Shown piece after piece: positions 25,676 through 36,737 of a stretch of 64,000 nt of DNA. Every line of letters begins with the position of its first letter. Within the stretch, counting starts at the first letter, position 1. Under the pieces are notes generated by a model that was not told where the DNA came from, searched no databases, and worked only from the letters and a program-made list of their open reading frames with translations. The stretch covers positions 16,896,589-16,960,588 of the forward strand of contig NC_051142.1 in assembly GCF_014839805.1 (NCBI RefSeq), in the 5' to 3' direction. The position numbers were made by a program, and so were the translations under genes. This DNA is from Manduca sexta. Its lineage: Eukaryota; Arthropoda; Insecta; Lepidoptera; Sphingidae.

Positions 25676-27147
25676 TATGGTACATAGTTCTCACGGCGGG
25701 GCGTAGAAACCCAAGGTAAAGTCCGGCTTGGGCACCATATACTCGTACAAATAATTGTCTTATTAGATTTTATTTGATTTGTGGCTTGTTACTTCGTACT
25801 CCAAAATAGGGCGGAGCTGTTATTTTGTGTTAGAATCCTTATTATATTGTAAAATATTATTATTAATTTTGAATTTGTTTACTTATTTACGTTTTTTATT
25901 TACATTATGCTCTTTGTTATGACATAAACTGTCACATAAAACGTCAAAAACGTAATTGGATCATAGATCTATAAAAATTGAATGAACTAAAACCATTGTA
26001 GCTATATTAGAAAATAAAATGTTTAGAATATATATTTCAATGGGCAACATCGGTTTGTCTTCACGAGTAAACTTATGTCTTCAACGAGGAATTTGTCGAT
26101 CGTGGTGCGCATGTTAGAGAAAACGAGATATTTATCGACATCGACAATTTGTCTACTCTCGTTCTCGAGATATCTCGTGATGCGCATGCTAGGCCGGCAG
26201 CAAAGACTCGTCGTATTGCCATATCCTTAAATTTTCGTAACACCAGTTAACGTTAACTTTCATTGAGTATCGGATCGCGGTTACGAGGCGCCGACACACG
26301 ATACGCGCACTACACGCGCCGATGCACATTACTGGCTCATTCATGAAATATATTATAATGCTTATTAGTATTACATTATGCGCTGGTTTCGATCACCACG
26401 ATCTATTTCTATGACAATAATTTAGATGCAACATGAAATTTTTAAATGTACCAGAATGTGTAAATGTTAGCAGTCTACTTTTCACGCATGCGTCACAAAT
26501 AAGTCGTAGTTATAGGAAGTAAAGAAAATGTTATGAGGTAACAAACATAAAAAAATTACAGTTGAATTAAAAACCTCCTCTTTTTTTTAAAGTCGGTTAA
26601 GAATATTATTACCCAGAATGATTATTTTATATTTTAGAGAAAAACCTATAGTAACTGAGTTTTTGGCTTGTATGGGAACACCTTAAAAAAGGTTTATAAT
26701 ACTTTTTACATGACTCCAAGCGCGGCCTTCATGGCACATTATCATTTAAATGTCAAAATATTATTCACACGTTCGCATTAACATTATACACGTAATTTCC
26801 GCGTACGTACACAGTTTTTAGGGCTTTCACATTAAACACATATAAGCTCACTGTATTCTAAAAAGGGTAGGTAGTGAACTGAAACTTCCCCGAGTTAAAA
26901 ACCATGACGTGATACCATATTTTTTGTTTGAATTACTTCAATTAAACGTGCAAATTTCAGTGCAATCTAATAATAACGACAAATCAATACAATGCTGATT
27001 CTCTCACCAGCCTTGCAGCTATTATTATACCGTATACACCGGCTGAGTTCGAAAGGTCACGTTCGGCCGAAATTGGTTTAATCCCAGATGGGAAGATAAC
27101 AAACTCAGTGACAAATGACAAATTGATTGGGTTTAATAATAAAGAAA

Positions 27148-27390
27148 GGGCCTAACTTATGTAAGATATTAAAAAACTAGTAACTCGAGTTTACATAAAA
27201 ATTGCAGACAGCAAAGTTTTAACCTGAACACTTATACGATAATACTTAGCACAGACCAATTTAATAACGAATGGGCCTAATTTATGCAAGATATTCAAAA
27301 ACTAGTAGTTCCAGTCTACATAAAAAATGCAGCAAAATTTAAACTTGATCACTTATACGATAATACTTAGCACAAACCAAAACATGTTCT
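27148..27390. repeat. tandem duplication, unit about 125 bp, two copies
   Basis: GGGCCTAACTTATGTAAG at 27148 recurs as GGGCCTAATTTATGCAAG at 27273. Most of the unit matches, including AAAAACTAGTA, TACATAAAAA.TGCAG and CACTTATACGATAATACTTA. The copies differ by scattered substitutions and a small deletion in copy 2. Non-coding. Confidence 0.85.
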
Positions 27391-27561
27391 GGTAAGTAAT
27401 GTAAATTAAATAAAACTAGAGCAATCTAGCACTAGAAAGCTCACTTAGCATGTAAAACTTGCAAAACCACACTTTTAAACCAATGTTGGCCTTTAAGTGT
27501 GGCTTAATTCCGGCAGAAGGAGAGTTTACACTTTACACCTTTGCTGGTATTTGTATAATTG

Positions 27562-27693
27562 AATATGCAATTTCGAAAAGGCCTCCTGTCCGAAATTGTA
27601 AATAGTTCAGGAAATGCAAATACAGGAAATGTACATTTCTCGATATAGATCCAGAAATTATATTTATGAGATGTCTTTTCGAAATTGCATATT
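27562..27693. mobile_element. MITE-like unit with perfect 19-bp inverted repeats
   Basis: AATATGCAATTTCGAAAAG (27562-27580) is mirrored exactly at 27675-27693, giving a 132-bp unit. No coding sequence. The inverted ends could fold into a hairpin. A target duplication is not clear. Confidence 0.55.
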
Positions 27694-28405
27694 AAATTAC
27701 CATTTAAAGTAATATATTGTTGTATACAATAGCGTGTAAATCAATAAGAAAAGAGACCAACTAAAGGTCCGACCTTCTGTAGCCGGCCATAATTATGTCG
27801 ACGCGTATTTCCTTGGCCAAAGTGTACTCGTAACTTCATAAATAAAATTGGCTAGATAAGTCACGTAAGCATGCATCAAAGAGCAGAAGCACGACTTTCA
27901 GACCCAGTTTTAATTCGAGTTAAATATGCCTGTCTAGTTTCTACGGTCGCCGTGGCCGAAATCGTATAAGAAGACATCTTTAATTGTTTGTGTTTAAAAT
28001 TGTGCCTACATAAAACCTTTTTTCTATTCAACATTCACAAATAGTTCCAAATATGCCTTAAAACCTCATCAGCGAACTATAAACTCCTCACTCACAGTTT
28101 GTTAATCCGCTAAATAAACACCAGCGGGGTGGATTGCAATCCGACTGAAGCCAATTGCAACTCGGAAATTGAATTGTTCAACGTGTTTCATCCGATCGGG
28201 ATTATTTCAATATAACTTTTTAATTGGGTCGGATTTACGGACGATTTGTGGTGATGGTTTTTGTTTAATTGAAAAGCGAGTGGAGTTTGGCTCTAGTCTA
28301 TGCTAATCGATGGGTAAAGACCACGACTACTAATAAAGCTTGACTCGTGAGATTAGATTATAAGCCATGCAGTACCCAGTTATTACACTAGCCATATAAT
28401 CTTCT

Positions 28406-28665
28406 CGGTGGCGTAGTTGTATTGCACGTCCGGTACAATAGCGCTCTGAGGTCCTGGGTTCGAATCCCGGGTCGGGCAAAGTGATATTTGGGTTTTTCTG
28501 CTCAGTATCAGCCCGGAGTCTGGAATTTGTGCCCGATATGGCGATAGGCTCGCCCCTATCACATCATGGGACGGAACATACTAGGCGAAAAGTGGGTGCC
28601 CTAGTTGCGCCTCTGCATACCCCTTCGGGGATAAAATGCGTGATGTTATGTATGTATGTATGTAA
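28406..28665 (+). mobile_element. complete tRNA-derived SINE, family B
   Basis: Flanked by a perfect 10-bp direct repeat ATAATCTTCT (28396-28405 and 28666-28675). The head contains an A-box region (TGGCGTAGTTG) and a consensus B box in GGTTCGAATCCCGG, so it derives from a tRNA gene and could be transcribed by RNA polymerase III. A tRNA-unrelated body and a (TATG)n tail follow. This is the best preserved of at least four family B copies in the window. Confidence 0.85.
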
Positions 28666-28834
28666 ATAATCTTCTACAATCTAATACAAAAATTAGAAGT
28701 AGAAATTTAATATAAAATAATATACCCAGAAGCATTTTCGTTGGTGGTAGGATATGTTTTATATCAACCCGGATAGCGACCACCGTACACAAGGAGTTAA
28801 AACCCGCCGTAGTGGCCTACGTAAGTGTGTAGCG

Positions 28835-28975
28835 TTCTGAGATCAGCCTGTGTATATCCGATTACAATAGGCCGGTATAATTGTGTCGACTGTCGAGGAG
28901 TAATCATCTCCTGACAGTCGAAATTCCATTTGACCCCACTCCACTTACAATCAGGAGCAGTAGGGTTTTTATGCC
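28835..28975. repeat. interspersed repeat, family A (inverted copy)
   Basis: Reverse complement shares ordered blocks with 32433-32555: AAGTGGAGTGGGGTC, CGACTGTC, TGATTACTCC, and ATAATTATACCGGCC with small changes. Not coding. Confidence 0.6.
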
Positions 28976-30089
28976 GTAGACGTTCAAAAAAAGGCACTCG
29001 CATAGAGATCTAAGACTTAATACCTACAGAACTAAACTAAACTATTAACAGGCCTACAGAAAACGGAACCAAGAATATCCTACACGACTTCGTACATTTC
29101 GTATTACGGTAAATTACAAAACAACACACGGGTATGCTTTGAAACCTCCAAGTACATGATCTTTGAGGCATGCATATTCATACAATTTACACAATGTCAA
29201 ACATGTCGCTAGAACTTGCGTGGCGAGCTTGGAATGGTATATTTTCGTACGGTTCTGTCCAAAAAAAGATTACACTGTATATATGCTATCCTATATTTTC
29301 CCGTTTCTCTTATATCCATCCCATGATTGTAAGAGATTGCATTGAATGATAATACCTCCATTCGTATTTTGTACTAATTATAATTCGCTGGTGTACTAAA
29401 ATTTATAAATTATTACCCTATTGAAGATCATACGGTATGACGCGTGATTTTCATCAATAAGCTGATATTCTATATGCAACTAAGAGAGACCTGGAACTTA
29501 AAGCCGCAAAGTAACTCCAATGTATAATACTGGCAGCTTTTCACGAACAATGTAGGATCCTATTTACCCGATATCATAAAAAATATATTTTGAATTTAGA
29601 ACGATCGCGTCGACTAGGCGCCTTCGACGAGGCTGTAATCTTCAGAAATAAACCCTGATAAAAGAAATATGAGATTGCATTGTTACTTCATTGTCTAGAC
29701 AGTTGTATTTCTCGGAGCATGCGTTTGAAAAATATTGATGAACAGGTAAAGCAATGGTTTAAAGGCGACGTTATGAGGAACCCAAGAAGTGCGCAACAGG
29801 CCCCTTCAAATGTAAAGTTGATGTTAATTTTAAATGTTTTGTCACATAGTCGCTTGACATGGCCGACTATTAGTGTTGTGCGGAAATCCATATGTATGTT
29901 CTCTTCATACTAATAGAACGAATTAATTAACGAGATTTAGACAATATGGCTTTAAAATAATACTATTGTTTCAGTACATTAAGATTATACAGAGTACAGT
30001 ATACTGATATTGGGTAAAAAAAATACAAGTCACGCTCAGATAACTCTTTTATTCTTTTATAATGTATGTATCTCATAAAACATTTTTTT

Positions 30090-30390
30090 TTATCGTTTTG
30101 AATGACAAGACGAGCTTGCCGTTCGCGTGATGCTAAGCGATATGACCGCCCATAAACAATAGAAATACCATCCAACACCTTGAATTACAAAGTATTGTTT
30201 GGTATTCCACTGCGCTCGCCATCCTGAGACATGAGATGTTAAGTTTTATTATGTCTAGTAGTTACATTGGCTACAATGTCCTGCAAACCGGGCATAACAG
30301 TGACTACACACTGCTCCTTGGTGGCAGAATAGACATTGCAGCGATACCCAAGTGGACTCTCACAAACGAAAGACCTACCACCCGCAAATT
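30090..30390. repeat. interspersed repeat resembling a widespread lepidopteran family
   Basis: The stretch from GAATGACAAGACGAGC through CATCCTGAGACATGAGATG to GAAAGACCTACCACCC matches, from memory, a repeat common in moth genomes. It crosses plus- and minus-strand chance frames. Only one copy lies in the window, so repetitiveness is not shown here. Class unknown. Confidence 0.5.
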
Positions 30391-30832
30391 AAAATCAAAA
30401 TCGTCACACGGAAACATCTCGAAACTATACTTCATTTCATAACCATCCGCTGAGAAGCATACAAGTCGACTTAGCTAATCCTCTCATTAACCAATAGCAA
30501 AAACGTAGAAGACGATTCTCACCAAGGTAGTATCTTCACAATATATTTATATGTCCCAGAATATTATATTATTCTTGCTTATTTAAATTGATTTATCTCT
30601 ATATTTATTCTTGCTGAGTTAATAGATCTAGTATAGAATAGACAAATGCAATTATAAAGTATCACATCTCTAGCGAGCGACCTTCACCCGAGCATGTCGG
30701 TGATGCGGGCACAAGGCGACCATCACGGACGCTTGTAAATGGGGGCTTGTTTCAACATAAAAACATGTATGTATTGTGTAGTCACTTCGCCGCGGCGAGG
30801 TAAAATAATAGTATGACTTTATATTGATCTAA

Positions 30833-31124
30833 TCTATACATATATATAAAAATGAATCCCTATTTCCCTTGGTCACGCCATCACGCGTGAACGGCTGGAC
30901 CGATTCCACAAAATTTTTTGTTGTTGTGTTTATTATTGTTAAGAGAAGGTTCTTATGAAAGAAAAAAATCAAAAAATTGCGCGGAAAATTAGAAAATTTA
31001 AGAAAACTTAACGACAATATTTATTTTACATAACTGTCAGTGGTTTGAAATAACTGTCAGCGATCGACAGAATGCGCGCGTGCATACATAGTTAAGACAG
31101 GACAACGTCTGTGGAGTCAGCTAG
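30833..31124 (+). mobile_element. Helitron-like non-autonomous element
   Basis: Starts TCTATACATATATATAAAAA, ends GTCAGCTAG, and sits between A and T (A^TC...CTAG^T), the insertion habit of Helitrons. There are no inverted ends and no target duplication. A weak stem (ACAG...CTGT) lies just before the CTAG end. The internal block GAACGGCTGGACCGATT is one I associate with insect Helitron-like repeats. 292 bp, no Rep/helicase coding. Confidence 0.6.
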
Positions 31125-31174
31125 TATAAAACGTAAAACAATCAAACCTCTTACGGATTCCATCAAAATTAACC

Positions 31175-31325
31175 CGTGAGGTAGCTGAATGTTTGCCGGC
31201 AAACATTGACAGCTACGCGTGTGACGGAAAAATAACCTTATTATGTAGTATATATGTAGTATATAAGGTTATAATCCCGTGACACACGCAAATGTCATGT
31301 AGCTGTCTTGGCTCGCCGGCGATTC
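31175..31325. mobile_element. long imperfect palindrome (foldback MITE)
   Basis: Three nested inverted pairs share one centre: ATAACCTTAT/ATAAGGTTAT (31232/31263), GCGTGTG/CACACGC, and GACAGCTAC/GTAGCTGTC. The left arm also contains a perfect 20-bp palindrome, AATGTTTGCCGGCAAACATT (31188-31207). The whole could fold into a long hairpin. No coding sequence. Confidence 0.65.
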
Positions 31326-32100
31326 ACGAGAGACCAAGAGTTAAATGAACACACTTTATACCGAAAATACACACAATATATTTTTTTTATTTATGCATAA
31401 TATATGTTATACGGCGACAGTCCCAAACCTCTTTTTATTTCTAATTTGGTTCAACTAATATATAATAGTTATGTAACTCGATTATAAGCATTTTCTCAAA
31501 GCATATAGAAGATTTACTACATACATAGGTATGTGTCGATACGTCATTTATATATGAAAACGAAATTTTGCACAAAAAGGCCGGCAATCGTGTATAAAAG
31601 AAATGAGTTCATGATGCACAAAGATTGGAACAGTGTGGCGACTTGAGAATCGTACCCAGTCTCTTCCGCTTATTAACGCCGTGTCACTACTACATCAATG
31701 GAACAATTCTACTTTATTTTACAAAAAAGAAGCATCACATAATATATGAATATGTAAACAAACTCAGAATCCCAGCTATTTTTACCATTAAATCGGTAGA
31801 GTCAAAGTATATTTCTGTGTGCACAGTCGGAAAACTTTTACAAAATTATTAACACCGTCGTATTCAACTTATCACCGAACAACTTGTATCCGTATGACAA
31901 TTTACGAAACGCAACAAACAATTTTGTGCAGGCAAATGAGTTGTCAGGGATATTCTGGACTACTGCCAATGCAATGTTACTCATGATCCCTAACTTAGAC
32001 CAGAAATTAACGTTTATTACTTAATAAATTGGGGTACCGAGTAGGTTCCCTACCAGGAGTATGCTGGTAGCACATTTTTTGTACTAAGCTGAAGCCGCAT

Positions 32101-32180
32101 TATGTAGAAAAGAACCAGTCTAAGGGCTGTATTAATGTTTTACGTAAAAAAGAACCAGTCTAAGGGCCGATTTAATAGAT
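32101..32180. repeat. 40-bp tandem duplication
   Basis: The block with AGAACCAGTCTAAGGGC occurs at 32111 and again at 32151, exactly 40 bp later. The flanks also match (TATGTAGAAA / TACGTAAAAA). A small local duplication without coding content. Confidence 0.8.
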
Positions 32181-32432
32181 GCTATTCAGTATTGCTCTGA
32201 AGTGTGATCTCAAGAGAGACGCTGTAAGTTGCAAACAGCATCTCAATATATTTGTTATTTAATTAATAGATATTAACGATATCTCAAGAGCTATCCTAAG
32301 TACAACATGTAAAGGATTTTGGCTTTTGTTTGATTTGAGTTTTGTTTACTAAACTGTGACTCAGCTAAACATGAGCTATTGAACGACAGCTCAGGTTTCG
32401 TTTATTAAATAGTCCAATACTTTCCTTTTTTT

Positions 32433-32555
32433 TATACGAGACAATGTAACCCCCACTGCATCTAATGATAAGTGGAGTGGGGTCCAATAATATGTCGACT
32501 GACGAGAAATGATTACCTCTCGGCAATCGATATAATTATGCCGGCCTGTTGGAAC
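32433..32555. repeat. interspersed repeat, family A
   Basis: The best preserved family A copy in the window: TATACGAGACAATGTAACCC, GATAAGTGGAGTGGGGTCC, GATTACCTCTCGGCAATCG, ATAATTATGCCGGCCTG. Related copies lie at 862-948 and, inverted, at 28835-28975. Confidence 0.65.
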
Positions 32556-33399
32556 TTGATATATAAATAAAGGCTGACCCTGGAACGCGACACACTTCAG
32601 AGGGCCACTATGGCGAGTTTGACCACGTTGTTTACGGTGGTACTATCCAAGTACTACCAGCAAAGTATACTTAAGATCCTATTCAAAAGTAATATTAGTT
32701 TATCAAAGAGGACCAAAGTGAATCGTTCCGTTGTTCTAGACTGAACCAGCGGATATTAGTTATAATGGGCCAGCATCGTTTTGACGATTGCCGACGAATA
32801 AGTCTCACATGAGACGACTTTATATTCAGAGTTCGGACTATTGTGTTCACTATGAAGAATAATATCAAAACGCAATGTTGCTAATATTGTTGTATCTCAA
32901 TATTAGCCATCACAACGGCCCTATGTCAACGCACTGCGGAGGCTGCCATGCCTTGCCTTGCCATGACTTGTTATCACAGCTTCACTCCGTTCTTAGATAA
33001 AAAACGTCTATGAATAAGAGGGTAAGTCTTTAAAGCGCCGTCATATAAATTACAACTATCATCAAAATACAAACGATCGGAACATCTTACACCGTTCACT
33101 TAACCTACTGATCTCTAAACGCGAATCTCAATCATTAAAAACTGTACAAAAATATTAATCTCGAATCGATTGCGGGCTTGATTCCGACTCGGATATCGTT
33201 AGGGTTGTCACGTTACGTAAAATATATTAAGTTATATTAAAAATTAAATGGCAAATATACTTCTTGTTAGCTTGATAATTTAATGAATTCGTTGTGAACC
33301 GAGTTTTAGACCATACATATTTTATATGTCATTCTGAAATAGAAACACTTTAGAGTAGTAGCAGATACATTTTCAAAAGTAAAAGCTCTACCTTATGCA

Positions 33400-33490
33400 C
33401 GATATGATCGACATAGACTCGCCACCCACACAGTCAGATATAACCCAAGCGAAATGCACTGACCTTCCCTTCAGGGATCAAAGCATTGGC
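33400..33490 (+). repeat. possible decayed SINE family B 3' fragment
   Basis: CGATATGATCGACATAGACTCGCC and TTCCCTTCAGGGATCAAAGCATTGG recall the family B body (CGATATGGCGATAGGCTCGCC, CCCCTTCGGGGATAAAATGCGTG). Strongly diverged. Confidence 0.3.
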
Positions 33491-35290
33491 TTATAAAAGC
33501 ATGTATTAAAATATCAATAAATATTTATAAGCAAGGGTAAACCTAGAGCATATCATAGCGTGGCAGCCCTATTCATGGTCAATTTGCCACAGAGCCATTG
33601 TGTGCGACTCGCTCCATTTGACGAGGCTTGGCGGATCTACGGCCCTGGCTTCACGTTGTTAAGACGACCGGGAAGATTCTCTTATAACAGGGAGTGGTCC
33701 AATTCGAAAGAACTAAAACAGAACTAGAACTCATTTACGAAGGATAGACACAGCGCAATCATTTTTGTATTTCTGAAAAATGTTAGTGTTTTGACAAAAC
33801 AATAATGTTAATTGAATAATGAATAACAAATTATATACGAATACACCCGAAAATCTAACATTTAGACTTGACAATCACTCCTAATTGTATGTCTTGCGTG
33901 GAGAGTGGCTGCCAGGAACTTTATCACAACACTCAATACTTTCAATTCACGAACTCCACTCTGCTCAGTACCAACTAAGCCCAACATAACTACCGGCAAT
34001 TTTATTAATTATGTAATTTATTTGAAACACGACCTTACTTACATACTGCTTGGTTTCCAGACTTAGCCACACCTGCATAGGAAAAACAAACTACTAATCA
34101 ATAATACTTATGAAAACCAATAAAATTTCCCGTATGACACTACAATCAGTACATAAAAATGCGCAAGGTATGTGCGTATACAAACAATAACGCTGCGGTG
34201 AGCGCACAATGGAAGGATACCACTATACAAACCCTTAATGCCGACATCTTAGGATTACGATCCAGTCAATGTTGCATGCTAACAGCGCTATTAGTGTCTG
34301 GATCATGGACTTTAAGCGTAACGTGTGATGTCTGTGGTCCGCAGTCCGCACGCGCTGTTTACATGAGGATAGGTGATCGTGTGTATGGAAGTATAGAGTG
34401 GGACTCTGGACAGAGACCTCTCGTTCTTTTCAGTTCAATCGTCAAGGCCCTGGAGCCTTTATTTTATTAGGAAAAAGAACTGCCTAAGTACTATTAAGGT
34501 TTACAAATTTAACTGAATATAATATGGGAGGCAAAACAGCGCTTTCCACGAACTTACAAAAATAATACATAAATTCCAAAGTTACATTCTATTGTAGTGC
34601 ACACATTCATCCATAATCCATGCGCCTACGCATGTTTTAAAATGTTTATTACGATATTATTGATTAGCGTAAATAAAAATGCATTTTATCGTTGAAAAAC
34701 GCGTCGCTTTTGTGTATCACATACCTAATGCAAGTAAGCAGTATACGACACTAAACCGCACACACACCTTGCTACCACATAGTAATCGTACTTTGGTTAC
34801 CCGAGACGAGTACAATAAATATTCATACATACATAAATTACGTAAAAAATTGTTTTTTCGCCAGGTGGCGCTGTTCTTATAAACATCGTTTAAACCGTTG
34901 CTAGTAAATAATTACAATAAAAAGTAAAATAAAGTGTTATGATACAAAAATTTAAGCTTCAGTTGTATATTGTGTAGTGATATAGCTGTGTAAACGTTAT
35001 CTTCAGTGGAAGTTACCGAAGTGCGCGGTAAAAACATTTCAACACCTCGAGTTTTTGAAATCCAACGGAATTCCGCAAGTTTGTAAACTGTGCGCCGGAC
35101 ACTTAATATACTTCTGTATGATTAAGTGTATATACAAAAACAAATTCCTGGCCTAATCAGTAAGTGCAGTTTATGATTTACTACGAAAACAGAACTTTTA
35201 ATTAAATCCAGCAATCCCGTTTCGATATAACTACTAGCGACATCTAGTTTCATTGGAACCAACTAATTTCACTCGACAAACGAAATCACA
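33491..35290. other. non-coding stretch, may include the 5' UTR of the LINE
   Basis: No gene recognised. The 103-codon frame at 34159-34470 has no known motif and no codon signal that I can support. The final few hundred bases probably belong to the retrotransposon's 5' untranslated region, but its left end could not be placed. Confidence 0.4.
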
Positions 35291-36365
35291 ATGTTGTGTG
35301 TGATCTGCAATAAGTCCTGTACGTCCAAGGTTGGACAGGACGGGCACTCTCCAACTATACGCTGCTCAAAATGCTCACAACATTTTCATGTGAACTGTCT
35401 TAATATGAATAGAGAAGAACATAAACAACTCCGAACGAAACAAAATAGTTATTGCTGTTCGGGATGTAAAGGCAAAGGAAAGGACACCAAAACTGTCAAT
35501 ACCCTGTGGGGCCTAAGCAAAATGATAAGCCAGCCAATACCCCTGAACAAGATTTTGTCACGTCAGCTGCGAAACTATCGAAAATGGAAGTCCCATCTGA
35601 GATCATTACCACCTTTACCACTGCATTGCGCTCTCTTCAGGATGTATTTGTTTCTATGAAAAAAGAGATGAGCGACTTTACTCAGTCCCTAAATTTCACG
35701 GCTGAAGAAATTCTGACCTTCAGACAAGATCTAGGTGATGTAAAGAATAGATTAAAGGAGCTCGATTCCTACAAAGCGGAAGTCACCATATTAAGAGCTG
35801 AAGTGGCCCAATTAAGACAAGAAATTAAGACCAAGGAACAAAAGAATCTTAGTAAAGACGTCGAAATTACGGGGTTGACGGAAATTAAAGGTGAAAATCT
35901 TCCCCAGATAATAAATGTGATCTCTAACAAATTAGGTCTTGAAGTAGATCCTAGAGACGTCGACGACGTGAAGCGAGTTGGCAGACAAAGTGCTGGTGAT
36001 AACGGTCTTGTGCGTACCAGGCCGGTGGTTCTAAGCTTTACGCGCCGCGAGCTACGGGATAAACTACTGCGAGCGGCTCGTGTACGGCGTGGCCTCTCCA
36101 CCGACATGTTCCAAATTCCCGGAAATCCACAAAAGTCTTCATAAATGAACACCTTACCAAAGACAACCGAGTTCTTTTCAGCAAAGCTCGAAAAGCCGGC
36201 TCCGATCTTCGTTACAAGTATGTGTGGTCTTCTAACGGTAACATCTTCATGCGTCGATCGGAAACTAGCTCCGTGCTGCATGTCACGTCTGAAGATATAC
36301 TTGACAAGTTACGTCTGAACGCCAATTCCTCGTCGACCGAACAAGCTCAGAAGAATTGTTCCTAA
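35291..36365 (+). pseudogene. LINE ORF1 with PHD zinc finger, frameshifted
   Basis: The first frame begins MLCVICNKSC and shows a C4HC3 pattern: CVIC, then CSKC, then HFHVNC, then CCSGC (residues 3 to about 58). The reading then continues in another frame from near 35505 with a helical, coiled-coil-like segment (VSMKKEMSDF, VAQLRQEIKTKEQKN), then a folded domain with VKRVGR and RPVVLSFTRREL. Near 36130 it moves to a third frame (KVFINEHLTKDNRVLFSKAR) and stops at 36365. The known role of LINE ORF1 proteins is RNA binding and chaperoning of the element RNA. Two frame breaks make this copy unable to give the full protein. Confidence 0.75.
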
Positions 36366-36737
36366 CCACTGTATACCATTTAAAATATTGTATTTTACTC
36401 ATGTACTCTTTTTATGCATATTGTTAGATTTAAATATTTTTCTAATATTGGTAAAAAAAAGTATTGCCACTTATTAATAGATTTATATATATAACGATAG
36501 AATATTTCTCGGCTTCCTATAAGCCTTACATTAATTCTCTCCCTCCCTTCAGCGTAGTTAAATATCAAGTATGTTATAAAAGCAAGTGTTTCAAAGACTC
36601 TGACTTGTACCTAAATTCACGATTTAACAAAAAACGTAGTCTCTTTATAATTGCACATGTACGAATTTCTGTTAAAGTTCTTTGCAAATTTAACTCAGTC
36701 TCAAACAACTATGATAACAATTTTTTAAAACGTCACT

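Larger units (their letters stand above)
23507..26200. mobile_element. PIF/Harbinger-type DNA transposon, degraded
   Basis: A 2694-bp unit with perfect 20-bp terminal inverted repeats (CTGCCGGCCTAGCATGCGCA at 23507-23526; complement at 26181-26200). A second, inner inverted pair CTAACATGCGC lies at 23594-23604 and 26107-26117, almost equally far from each end. TCTCGTGA/TCACGAGA motifs are repeated in both subterminal regions. Inside is a transposase-like exon with a Harbinger DDE signature, plus a small spliced frame on the opposite strand. No clear 3-bp target duplication was found (GAC on the left, CAA on the right). Confidence 0.7.

Noticed and set aside
28406..28480. Possible functional tRNA gene because of good A and B boxes
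   Set aside because: No proper cloverleaf could be closed, and target duplications place it inside a SINE.
28647..28665. CRISPR-like or regulatory repeat array (TATG units)
   Set aside because: A simple tetranucleotide tail belonging to the SINE; no spacers, and the genome is eukaryotic.
34159..34470. 103-codon plus-strand open frame, the longest outside the LINE and the host genes on the left side
   Set aside because: No motif, no homologous family recalled, and no flanking exon or promoter sign; kept as unsupported.
35769..36281. 170-codon minus-strand open frame
   Set aside because: It is the antisense shadow of LINE ORF1, whose plus-strand readings carry the recognisable protein.
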